39,022 nucleotides of DNA, taken from positions 1 to 39,022 of the forward strand of contig NZ_RIZI01000181.1 in NCBI RefSeq assembly GCF_003721225.1. Direction: 5' to 3'. Both the position numbers and the translations under genes were made by a program. The notes beneath the pieces are model-generated. The model saw only the letters and a list, made by a program, of their open reading frames with translations. It was not told where the DNA came from and did not search any database. Positions 32,335 to 39,022 of the stretch are shown piece after piece. Position 1 is the first letter of the stretch. Each line of letters opens with the position of its first letter. This stretch comes from Acidithiobacillus sulfuriphilus. GTDB taxonomy: Bacteria > Pseudomonadota > Gammaproteobacteria > Acidithiobacillales > Acidithiobacillaceae.

Positions 32335-34908
32335 ATGCCAACCCCAACCCTGCAAACCGACACCCTGAAAGGCCTGTCCAGCGCTGCGGCAGCTCGCCGT
32401 CTGGCCGCGGACGGCCCGAACCTGCTGCCCGGCAGCACGCCGAAAACCCTTTTCGGCATCGTGCTCGGGGTGATGCGCGAACCCATGTTCCTGATGCTGT
32501 TGGTCGCCGGCGGCATCTACCTCGCGCTGGGCGACCGCGCCGAGGCGCTGTTTCTGCTGGCCTTCGTGTTCGTGGTCATCGGCATCACCCTGGCGCAGGA
32601 ACGCAAGACCCAGCGTGCGCTGGAATCGCTGCGCGACCTCTCCGCGCCGCGCGCTCTGGTGATCCGCGATGGGCAGGAGCAGCGCATCGCCGGGCGCGAG
32701 GTGGTGCGCGGCGACGTGCTGGTGCTGCACGAGGGCGACCGCGTCGCCGCCGACGCGCAACTGGTGCAGGGTCAGCTCACGGTGGACGAATCCTTGCTCA
32801 CCGGCGAGGCGGTGCCGGTGAACAAGCTGCCCGATCCACAGATGCGCGAACTTGCCGCCCCGGGCGGTGATGGCTTGCCAGCGCTGTTCGCCAGCACGGT
32901 GGTAACCAAAGGTGTGGGTCTGGCGGTGGTACAGGCAACCGGTACGGCAACTGCGGTGGGGCGTATCGGCGAGGCGCTGGCGACCACGGGCGAGGCGACC
33001 TCCGGTCTGCAACAGTCTTCGCGCACACTCATTCGCAACCTGACCGTGATCGCCTTGTTGCTGGCCGTATCGCTGGTGCTGATCAATTGGCTGTGGGATG
33101 GTCGATCGCTGCTGGAAAGCCTGTTGTCTGGTATCGCACTGGCCATGGCCATCCTGCCCGAGGAGATTCCGGTCATCCTCACCGTGTTCCTGGCGCTGGG
33201 CGCCTGGCGCATCGCCAAAGCCAAGGTGCTCACCCGGCGCGTGCCCGCGGTGGAGGCGCTCGGCGCAATCACCGTGCTGGCGGTGGACAAGACCGGCACG
33301 CTGACGCAGAACCGCATGCAGGTGGCGGAATTGGCCGTGGACGGCGCATCGTTCAGCGCCGCAAGCGATGAATTGCCCGAGACCTTCCACACCCTGGTCG
33401 AGTTCGCCATGCTGGCCACGCCGGCCGACCCCTTCGACCCCATGGAAAAGGCCATCCAGGCCTTCGGGCATGCGCGCCTGGCCGGCACCGAGCACATCCA
33501 CGATGACCGTAACCCCGAGTTCCAGTACGACCTCGTGCCCGACATCCTGGCGATGACCCGCGTGTTTTCCGGCGCGCGGCCCGACACCTACCTGCTCGCC
33601 ACCAAAGGCGCGTCCGAGGCCGTGGCCGATTTGTGCCACCTGTCCGAAGCGGATCGTCAGGCCATCCAGCATCAGGTCGAAGCCATGGCCGCGCGCGGGT
33701 TGCGCGTGCTGGGCGTGGCCAAGGGCGGGTGGCAAGTCAGTCACCCGGATACCCCTTGGCCCAAAACCCAACACGATTTCGATTTCAGATTCCTCGGACT
33801 GGTGGGCTTTTTCGACCCGCCGCGTCCCGAAGTGCCCGCCGCCGTTGCCGAGTGCCGCGCCGCCGGCGTGCGCGTGCTGATGCTCACCGGTGATCATCCC
33901 GCCACGGCGCGCGCGATTGCCCGGCAGGTGGGTCTATCCGAACGCGCCGAAATCATCACCGGCCCCGAGATCGCCGCGCTGGATGATGATGCCCTGCGCC
34001 TGCGCTTGAAGCAGGTCGATCTGTGCGCCCGCCTGCAGCCCGAACAGAAACTGCGTCTGGTGCGAGTGCTGCAGCAATCCGGCGAGGTAGTGGCCATGAC
34101 CGGCGATGGCGTCAACGACGCCCCCGCGCTCAAAGCCGCCGATGTCGGCATCGCCATGGGCGAGCGCGGCACGGACGTAGCGCGCGAGGCCGCCGCCCTG
34201 GTACTGCTGGACGACAGTTTCGCCAATATCGTCGGCGCCATCCGCGGCGGCCGGCGCATCTATGACAACATCACCAAAGCCACGCGCTTCGTATTCGCCG
34301 TGCACATGCCCATCGTCGCGCTGGCGCTGCTGCCGGCACTGCTGCACTGGCCCATCTTGCTGTTGCCGGTACACATCGTGCTGCTGGAACTGCTCATCGA
34401 CCCGGCCTGCTCCATCGTGTTCGAGGCCGAGCCAGCGGTCGCCGACCTCATGCGCCGCCCACCGCGGCCGCTTTCCGCCAGTCCCTTCGCGCTGGGCAAC
34501 ATCGGCTATGCGCTGGTACAGGGCTTGGGCATCGCCGCCCTCCTGCTGGGCGGATACGCCTTGCTCCAGCATTTCGCTGGCTGGGCCGAATCGGACCTGC
34601 GCCTGGCGGCGTTTACCGCGCTGGTGCTGGCCTTGTTCCTGTTGATTCTGGCCAACCGCGACCTGGCGCATGCCGCGCTGTTCAATCTGCGCGGCGACAA
34701 CCCTTGGCTGGCACGGATGTTCATCGGCGTGGCCCTGGTGCTGGCTGCAGCCATGGTGATTCCCGCCCTGCGCGAAGTGATGGGCTTTGCCAAACTGAGC
34801 CTGCCGCCGCTGGCCGCCGCGCTCGGTCTGCTGCTGGCCTGCGGATTGTGGCTGCAGGCGCTGCGCTGGGCCAATGACTGGCGCTTGCACTGGGCACCCA
34901 TTGAGTGA
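32335..34908 (+). CDS. P-type cation-transporting ATPase (P2-like)
   Basis: An 857-aa P-type ATPase. Order: N-terminal cation-ATPase region (LSSAAAARRLAADGPNLLP), actuator domain with TGEAVP (156-161), membrane ion site PEEIP (275-279), phosphorylation motif DKTGTLT (Asp318), hinge TGDGVNDAP (589-597), and a C-terminal block of several helices. It lacks a CPC/CPH metal motif and N-terminal metal-binding domains, so it is not a Cu/Zn/Cd P1B pump. The layout is P2-like (Ca2+, Mg2+ or Mn2+), but PEEIP differs from the PEGLP of calcium pumps, so the ion is unknown. Codon choice leans more to GCG and CTG than in the neighbours, suggesting transfer. AGAGG precedes the ATG. Confidence 0.93.
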   Translation: MPTPTLQTDTLKGLSSAAAARRLAADGPNLLPGSTPKTLFGIVLGVMREPMFLMLLVAGGIYLALGDRAEALFLLAFVFVVIGITLAQERKTQRALESLRDLSAPRALVIRDGQEQRIAGREVVRGDVLVLHEGDRVAADAQLVQGQLTVDESLLTGEAVPVNKLPDPQMRELAAPGGDGLPALFASTVVTKGVGLAVVQATGTATAVGRIGEALATTGEATSGLQQSSRTLIRNLTVIALLLAVSLVLINWLWDGRSLLESLLSGIALAMAILPEEIPVILTVFLALGAWRIAKAKVLTRRVPAVEALGAITVLAVDKTGTLTQNRMQVAELAVDGASFSAASDELPETFHTLVEFAMLATPADPFDPMEKAIQAFGHARLAGTEHIHDDRNPEFQYDLVPDILAMTRVFSGARPDTYLLATKGASEAVADLCHLSEADRQAIQHQVEAMAARGLRVLGVAKGGWQVSHPDTPWPKTQHDFDFRFLGLVGFFDPPRPEVPAAVAECRAAGVRVLMLTGDHPATARAIARQVGLSERAEIITGPEIAALDDDALRLRLKQVDLCARLQPEQKLRLVRVLQQSGEVVAMTGDGVNDAPALKAADVGIAMGERGTDVAREAAALVLLDDSFANIVGAIRGGRRIYDNITKATRFVFAVHMPIVALALLPALLHWPILLLPVHIVLLELLIDPACSIVFEAEPAVADLMRRPPRPLSASPFALGNIGYALVQGLGIAALLLGGYALLQHFAGWAESDLRLAAFTALVLALFLLILANRDLAHAALFNLRGDNPWLARMFIGVALVLAAAMVIPALREVMGFAKLSLPPLAAALGLLLACGLWLQALRWANDWRLHWAPIE

Positions 34909-34920
34909 GCGGGCCCTTGG

Positions 34921-34950
34921 TTGACAGGATTTGGCGGGGCGCTACATAGT
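34921..34950 (+). promoter_or_regulatory. Promoter upstream of the L,D-transpeptidase gene
   Basis: A perfect -35 TTGACA (34921-34926) is followed after 16-18 bases by TACATA or CATAGT (34943-34950). Transcription would start at about 34955-34957, which coincides with an in-frame ATG at 34957. Confidence 0.55.
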
Positions 34951-34956
34951 ATCAAA

Positions 34957-35970
34957 ATGTGTTCCCTGCCTGACATCCCACACCAGAGGCAGGCCGATCA
35001 TCCGCCCCCGGTGGAGTCCGGCCGTCTTGACCGCTGCCCGCCTAGAGTGGCCCGCGTGCCCCATCTGGCCGTTCTCGCCCTTTTCAGTCTGTCACCGGGC
35101 TTGGCGGCGGCCAACGGCAACCTGCCGGAACCCTTTTATCATCGGCTCAGCGGGGCGTTGCAGTGGCGCGTGGCGGCACAGGGCGAGACCCTGGCGAGCC
35201 TGTCCTCCCACTTTGGCGTTGCGGCAACCTCCATCGCCCGCCTGAACGGCCTCAAGGCGGGCGCCCGTCTCCAGGGCGGCGAGGTCATCGCCATCGATAA
35301 TCTGCACATCGTCCCCGCGCAACCCGGCTTCGATCTGGTGCTCAACCTCCCCCAGAAGATGCTCTTCTTCTTTCCGCCCCATGGTGCCGTGCAGGGGTAT
35401 CCGGTAGCCCTGGGCAAACCCGATTGGCCCACCTTCAACGGGCGCTTCCGGGTGCTGTACAAGGAAAGCCACCCCGCTTGGGACGTGCCCCAATCCATTC
35501 AGGAGGAGATGCGCCGGGAAGGCAAGACGGTCAAGACCAAAGTGCCGCCCGGCCCCGACAATCCCCTGGGAGAATACTGGATCCAGTTGAGCGTTCCAGG
35601 CTACGGCATTCACGGCACCATAGCGCCCACCAGCATTTACCGTTTCGCCAGCCATGGCTGCATCCGCCTGCACAACGACGATATCGCCGCCCTTTTTCCG
35701 CAGGTGGCGGACGGCATGCCGGGCATCAGCATTTACCAGCCCGTCCTGCTCGCCGAAACGGACGACGGCGACATCTATCTGGAAGTACACCCCGATATCT
35801 ACCATCAGGGTATCGACCCGGCCCGCCGCGCCCGGCGGCTCATCGAAGCCGCCGGCCTGGAAGACCGGGTGGACTGGACCGCAGTCCGGGCCCAGTTGCG
35901 CCATCCCTGCGGCACTGCAGTCTTGATCAACCGGGAAGAACCGGAAGAAAACCAGGAGGAAACATCATGA
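34957..35970 (+). CDS. LysM-containing L,D-transpeptidase (YkuD family)
   Basis: A periplasmic L,D-transpeptidase that forms 3-3 peptidoglycan cross-links or attaches proteins to the wall. It has a hydrophobic export segment (PHLAVLALFSLSPGLAAA), a LysM domain (WRVAAQGETLASLSSHFGV to GEVIAID) and a YkuD domain with the catalytic HGTIAPTSIYRFASHGCIRLH (Cys in SHGCIR). The start is uncertain: ATG at 34957 sits at the predicted transcription start with no ribosome site, while GTG codons at 35047 and 35056 would give a more typical signal peptide but also lack a site. It overlaps the next gene by four bases (ATGA), pairing a cross-link maker with a likely cross-link cutter. Confidence 0.9.
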   Translation: MCSLPDIPHQRQADHPPPVESGRLDRCPPRVARVPHLAVLALFSLSPGLAAANGNLPEPFYHRLSGALQWRVAAQGETLASLSSHFGVAATSIARLNGLKAGARLQGGEVIAIDNLHIVPAQPGFDLVLNLPQKMLFFFPPHGAVQGYPVALGKPDWPTFNGRFRVLYKESHPAWDVPQSIQEEMRREGKTVKTKVPPGPDNPLGEYWIQLSVPGYGIHGTIAPTSIYRFASHGCIRLHNDDIAALFPQVADGMPGISIYQPVLLAETDDGDIYLEVHPDIYHQGIDPARRARRLIEAAGLEDRVDWTAVRAQLRHPCGTAVLINREEPEENQEETS

Positions 35971-36542
35971 AGCAAAAACCCAGCCCCTTGCACTACTCCC
36001 TTTGCCGGCGCGGTTTCCTGCGTGGCACCTTGGCGGGCTTCGCCGGCCTTGCCGCCCATGGCGCCCGGGCAAGCACACTCCCCACGCCGGCCGAGCGGCA
36101 ACTGGCTTTTTATAACATCCATACCGGCGAGCACTTGCAAACCGTCTACTGGGCCAACGGCGCCTATGTCCCAGGAGGCCTCGGCGACATCAACCATATC
36201 CTGCGCGACTTCCGCACCGATACCATCGTCCCCATGCACCGCCGCCTGCTCGATCTGCTCTACCTCATCCACACCCGCCTGGGCAATCCGGACCCCTTTC
36301 ACATCATCTCCGGCTACCGCACCCCTGCCACCAACGCCATGCTCCACGACCGCAGCGGGCAAGTAGCCAGCCACAGCCTGCACATGGACGCCATGGCGGT
36401 GGACATCCGCCTGCCCGGCGTGGCATTGAGCCGCCTGCGGGAGCTGGCATTGTCTCTACGGGCGGGCGGCGTAGGCTACTATCCGCGCTCGGATTTCGTG
36501 CATGTGGACATCGGCCGGGTGCGGCAGTGGCAGGGGGCCTGA
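35967..36542 (+). CDS. Tat-exported MepK/YcbK-like murein endopeptidase (DUF882)
   Basis: A 191-aa peptidase M15-like protein. The N-terminus carries a twin-arginine signal (CRRGFLRGTLAGFAGLAAHGARA), indicating folded export, probably with bound zinc. The catalytic region contains FHIISGYRTPATNAML, SHSLHMDAMAVDI (His and Asp metal ligands) and FVHVDIG (final His). E. coli MepK (YcbK) has the same domain, is Tat-exported, cleaves mDAP-mDAP bonds, and is encoded beside the L,D-transpeptidase ycbB. Here too the gene overlaps an L,D-transpeptidase gene. AGGAGG precedes the ATG. Confidence 0.92.
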   Translation: MKQKPSPLHYSLCRRGFLRGTLAGFAGLAAHGARASTLPTPAERQLAFYNIHTGEHLQTVYWANGAYVPGGLGDINHILRDFRTDTIVPMHRRLLDLLYLIHTRLGNPDPFHIISGYRTPATNAMLHDRSGQVASHSLHMDAMAVDIRLPGVALSRLRELALSLRAGGVGYYPRSDFVHVDIGRVRQWQGA

Positions 36543-36552
36543 GACTTTCCGG

Positions 36553-36575
36553 ATCGGCGGCCATTGCCGCTGCAA
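36553..36575. repeat. Possible degenerate third REP-like palindrome
   Basis: Just after the MepK-like gene, GGCGGCCATTGCCGCTGC forms a GCGGC-CATT-GCCGC hairpin. Its reverse complement shares AGCGGC and ATGGCCGC with the REP-like copies at 15252 and 31353. It may instead be a simple 3'-end hairpin; no T-run follows. Confidence 0.35.
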
Positions 36576-36770
36576 CCCAGGGAGAAGGGCATAATCCCCA
36601 AAACGCCCCCCTGCAAGCCCAGGTTCATGGAAATCCGCCAGGGTTGGCGAAGATGGCTGGCTGAGTTAGAGTGCGGGCCGTGGCACCGCTGAAACGGCTT
36701 CAGGACGGTGCCGGGGCCGTAGTCAAACCAGTTTTTCGCATTTCACCCCCTGCGCAGAGGAGCGAACGCC

Positions 36771-37346
36771 ATGACGGAAACGGGTTCCTGGTCACGGGAG
36801 AGCCGCTGGCTCCATGCCGGCATCGCCTTTGGCGTTACCTGGCAACTTTTTTCTTCCTTATGGATGACCCCGAACTGGGCAAAGGCCGAGTACAACAGCC
36901 TGGGCGGCATTCTTTTCAGCCTGCATGCCTGGGTAGGGTTGATGACCGCCTTATTCATTCTTTGGCACTGGCTATGGCTGGCCCGCGATGCCGGTGCGCG
37001 CCGCCAGCTCTTTCCCTGGCGCGGGCCTTGGGCGCTGGTCCTTGCGGAAGCCAAGGGCTTGCTGCAGGGCAGCCTGCCCCCCACCGGACCCCATGGCGGT
37101 TTGGTGGGGCTGGTCCACGGCCTCGGCCTGCTGGCAGTGACCTGGATGGGGCTGACGGGCGCCGCCATTTTCTTCTTCCTGCCCCAAGGCGGCACCTCGC
37201 CCGGGGCCACGTTGCACAGCCTGGTTCCCCTGCACACGCTCTTGGCCAATATCGTCTGGGCCTACTGGATAGGCCATGTCAGCATGGTGGCCCTCCATGT
37301 CCTGCGCCGCGACCGCATCTGGAATATCTTTCGCCTCTGGGAGTAA
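36771..37346 (+). CDS. Cytochrome b561-like di-heme membrane protein
   Basis: A 191-aa inner-membrane cytochrome b of the prokaryotic b561 / Ni,Fe-hydrogenase b-subunit superfamily. Four hydrophobic helices carry histidines suited to haem ligation: RWLHAGIAFGVTWQ (first helix), LFSLHAWVGLMTALFILWHW, GLVHGLGLLAVTWMGLTG, and HTLLANIVWAYWIGHVSMVALHV. It would shuttle electrons between the quinone pool and a partner. No partner (hydrogenase, YceI, sulfur or nitrate enzyme) is encoded beside it, so its role is open. GAGGAG lies upstream of the ATG. The 228-bp region before it shows no clear promoter. Confidence 0.85.
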   Translation: MTETGSWSRESRWLHAGIAFGVTWQLFSSLWMTPNWAKAEYNSLGGILFSLHAWVGLMTALFILWHWLWLARDAGARRQLFPWRGPWALVLAEAKGLLQGSLPPTGPHGGLVGLVHGLGLLAVTWMGLTGAAIFFFLPQGGTSPGATLHSLVPLHTLLANIVWAYWIGHVSMVALHVLRRDRIWNIFRLWE

Positions 37347-37375
37347 CTCCCTAGCCGCGCGCCGCAGCGACCCGG

Positions 37376-37792
37376 CTATGGTCCGGGGAAAGGATGTCCG
37401 TGCTGGTCTACCCGGCGCACATGGCCGGCGCTGTCGCGAATCACCCCGGCCAGACGGGGCTTGTCTTCCCTCGTCCCGCAACGCTGCGCGGCGCTGCGGG
37501 TGGCCGCCAGCGGCGCTCCTCCGCCACTGGCCGGCTCCACCGTCACCTGCCCGCGCAACCGCTCCAGGAGCTTGGGGCCGATCCCCGGCACCTGCCGCAA
37601 ATCCTCCACCTGCGCAAAAGGACCGTGGGCCTGGCGATAGGCAATGATGGCCTGCGCCTTGGCGGGCCCGATGCCCGGCAGGCTATCCAGGGCTCCCCCA
37701 TCGGCAGTGTTGATGTTGACCGCGGCACTTGCCCAGGGCGAAAAGAGCAAGGCCAGCCACAGCAAAAGCGTTTGCCATTGAGTCCCCGCCAT
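37376..37792 (-). CDS. ComEA-like helix-hairpin-helix DNA-binding protein
   Basis: A 138-aa secreted or membrane-anchored protein with an N-terminal signal/anchor (WQTLLLWLALLFSPWASA), then the ComEA-type double HhH domain (VNINTADGGALDSLPGIGPAKAQAIIAYRQ and VEDLRQVPGIGPKLLERLRG, about residues 26-85). ComEA binds incoming DNA in the periplasm during natural transformation. After the HhH core a poorly conserved, Arg- and Gly-rich tail of about 50 residues follows (from VEPASGGG), longer than usual. The ATG at 37792 has GGAGG upstream; extension to 37858 is unsupported. It lies just downstream of uvrD on the same strand. Confidence 0.88.
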   Translation of the reverse strand: MAGTQWQTLLLWLALLFSPWASAAVNINTADGGALDSLPGIGPAKAQAIIAYRQAHGPFAQVEDLRQVPGIGPKLLERLRGQVTVEPASGGGAPLAATRSAAQRCGTREDKPRLAGVIRDSAGHVRRVDQHGHPFPGP

Positions 37793-37815
37793 ACCACCCT
37801 CCGCGCCGAGATGCC

Positions 37816-39022
37816 TCAAGCCAAGCGTTCCAAGGGCGCAATGCCCAGGGCCAGCCATTTCACGCCGCTCGGAAAGCGGACCTGAATACGCCCCTGCCGG
37901 CCATCGGCCTCATAATCCAGCACTACCCCCTCGCCGAATACCGGGTGCTGGATCCGGCAGCCCAAGGGATAGGGGATATCCGCGCCGACCGTGCGGACAG
38001 GCGCCGCTGGACGGCTGATTTTCGCCCGCGGCCGCAGATCCTGCAGGAGTTCGCTGGGCACTTCGCGCAGAAAACGTGAAGGGATGGCCTGCCGCTCGCT
38101 ACCGTGCAGGCGCCGCGACTCGGCATGACTGAGGACCAGCACCCGCATGGCCCGGGTCATCCCCACATAACAGAGCCGCCGCTCCTCGGACAGGCCTTGG
38201 GCATCTTCCAGCGCGCGCTGATGGGGAAAGAGTCCTTCCTCCAGGCCGGTGAGAAAGACCAGGGGGAACTCCAGGCCCTTGGCGCTGTGCAGGCTCATGA
38301 GTTGGACGCAATCCTCCCAGGCGTCCCCCGCGCCCTCGCCGGCCTCCAGAGCGGCATGGGTGAGGAACTCCGACAAGAGATTGCCGGGTTGCGCCGCCAG
38401 ATCGCTGCCCGGCCCTTCGGCCGACCACTGCTGCTCATAGCTCCGCGCTGCCGTGACCAGTTCGTCGAGGTTCTCCAGCCGCCCTTCGGCGCGCTCGCCT
38501 TCGCGGGCATGCCAGGTGCGCAACTCACTGCCGACAATGACCCCCTCCATCTTGCCGGCGAGGGTGGCCACAGCCAGCTCCCTGTCCAGGCGATTCACCA
38601 GATTCAAAAATTCGTTCACCTTCCCTTGTCCCAGGGCCCCCGCCGCCTGCCATAGGGACAAGCCCTGCGCCCGTGCCGCCGCCCGCAGGCGATCCAGGGT
38701 CACCGCCCCGATCCCCCGCGCCGGCACATTCACTACCCGCTCAAAGGCCGTATCATCATGACGATTGGCCAACAGGCGCAGATAGGCCAAGGCATCCTTG
38801 ACCTCGGCGCGCTCGAAAAAGCGCAGTCCCCCGTAGACCCGATAAGGTACCCCCTCCCGCACCAGCGCCTCTTCAAAGGCCCGCGACTGGGCGTTGGAAC
38901 GATAGAGGATGGCGCATTCCGCCCGCTTCCCTCCCGCCGCCAGCCATTGCTGCACGCGACCCACCACATAGCGCGCCTCGTCCACCTCGTTATAGGCGGT
39001 ATAGACCTGCACCGCCTCACCG
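37816..39022 (-). CDS. uvrD: DNA helicase II UvrD, C-terminal part (cut by window edge)
   Basis: The C-terminal 402 codons of a superfamily 1A helicase; the N-terminal part with Walker A and B lies beyond 39022. Visible motifs are IV-like (CAILYRSNAQSRAFEEALV), V (VQLMSLHSAKGLEFPLVFLTG) and VI (EERRLCYVGMTRA), with GLFPHQRALED between them. After a linker, the tudor-like C-terminal domain that contacts RNA polymerase or UvrB is present (IQHPVFGEGVVLDYEADG to VKWLALGIAPL), which favours UvrD over Rep. It acts in nucleotide-excision and mismatch repair. The stop is 23 bases before the ComEA-like start. Confidence 0.94.
   Translation of the reverse strand, partial: GEAVQVYTAYNEVDEARYVVGRVQQWLAAGGKRAECAILYRSNAQSRAFEEALVREGVPYRVYGGLRFFERAEVKDALAYLRLLANRHDDTAFERVVNVPARGIGAVTLDRLRAAARAQGLSLWQAAGALGQGKVNEFLNLVNRLDRELAVATLAGKMEGVIVGSELRTWHAREGERAEGRLENLDELVTAARSYEQQWSAEGPGSDLAAQPGNLLSEFLTHAALEAGEGAGDAWEDCVQLMSLHSAKGLEFPLVFLTGLEEGLFPHQRALEDAQGLSEERRLCYVGMTRAMRVLVLSHAESRRLHGSERQAIPSRFLREVPSELLQDLRPRAKISRPAAPVRTVGADIPYPLGCRIQHPVFGEGVVLDYEADGRQGRIQVRFPSGVKWLALGIAPLERLA

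Noticed and set aside
31996..33897. 633-codon open frame on the minus strand opposite the P-type ATPase
   Set aside because: Antisense shadow; His/Gln/Gly-rich, no motifs, no ribosome site.
1..39022. CRISPR arrays, tRNA/rRNA genes, insertion sequences, integrases, toxin-antitoxin pairs
   Set aside because: None was seen on reading both strands; no regularly spaced repeats and no transposase or integrase motifs in the open frames.

Overview
This is a GC-rich (about 60% or more by eye), gene-dense bacterial chromosome segment. The family content points to a gammaproteobacterial or acidithiobacillia-like autotroph: System II cytochrome c biogenesis (resB/ccsA), a polA / DUF2782 / APH-type thrB neighbourhood as in Pseudomonas, short REP-like palindromes, a FecA-like receptor with its own TonB-ExbB-ExbD, and a di-heme peroxidase. 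No rRNA, tRNA, CRISPR array, transposase, integrase or phage gene was seen. The genus assignment is inference only.

Layout. (1) 128-2355, minus strand: a redox-repair group, msrA-msrB-Crp/Fnr regulator, then a small thioredoxin-like gene with a perfect FNR-type box (TTGAT-N4-ATCAA) in front of it. (2) 2503-5218, plus: a DUF4337 membrane protein coupled to a PAP2 phosphatase, then a RhlE-type RNA helicase with a clear terminator. (3) 5306-7679, minus: a nitroreductase whose promoter carries a palindromic operator between -35 and -10, and the ribosomal ABC-F ATPase EttA. (4) 7783-12930, minus: a four-gene drug-efflux operon (DHA2-type pump, outer-membrane lipoprotein channel, EmrA-type adaptor, LysR regulator). 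Every junction is a 14-base overlap, and a 10-3-10 palindrome lies upstream. (5) 13169-15166, plus: a 39-residue membrane peptide translationally coupled to panD, then an MFS transporter. (6) 15356-15709, minus: a DUF4870 membrane protein. (7) 15967-19938, plus: tonB-exbB-exbD-TonB-dependent receptor behind a Fur-like box. (8) 19985-22997, minus: resB-ccsA. (9) 23225-26484, plus: the GTPase EngB, a Kch-type potassium channel, and a cytochrome c peroxidase (a likely client of resB/ccsA). (10) 26536-31326: polA on the minus strand, divergent from a LOG-family protein, a DUF2782 protein and homoserine kinase. (11) 31483-34908: a small membrane protein, about 500 bp of broken coding sequence, and a P-type cation ATPase with somewhat different codon habits. 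(12) 34957-36542, plus: an L,D-transpeptidase overlapped by a Tat-exported MepK-like endopeptidase. (13) 36771-39022: a cytochrome b561-like protein, a ComEA-like HhH protein, and the C-terminal 402 codons of UvrD, cut by the window edge.

Most genes are ordinary housekeeping or accessory functions. The parts most worth a second look are the FNR-box/thioredoxin/Msr group, the 39-residue ORF fused by overlap to panD, the constant 14-base overlaps in the efflux operon, two kinds of dispersed intergenic repeat, and the remnant-flanked P-type ATPase. I did not find a gene cluster that I can defend as a wholly new defence or mobile system.
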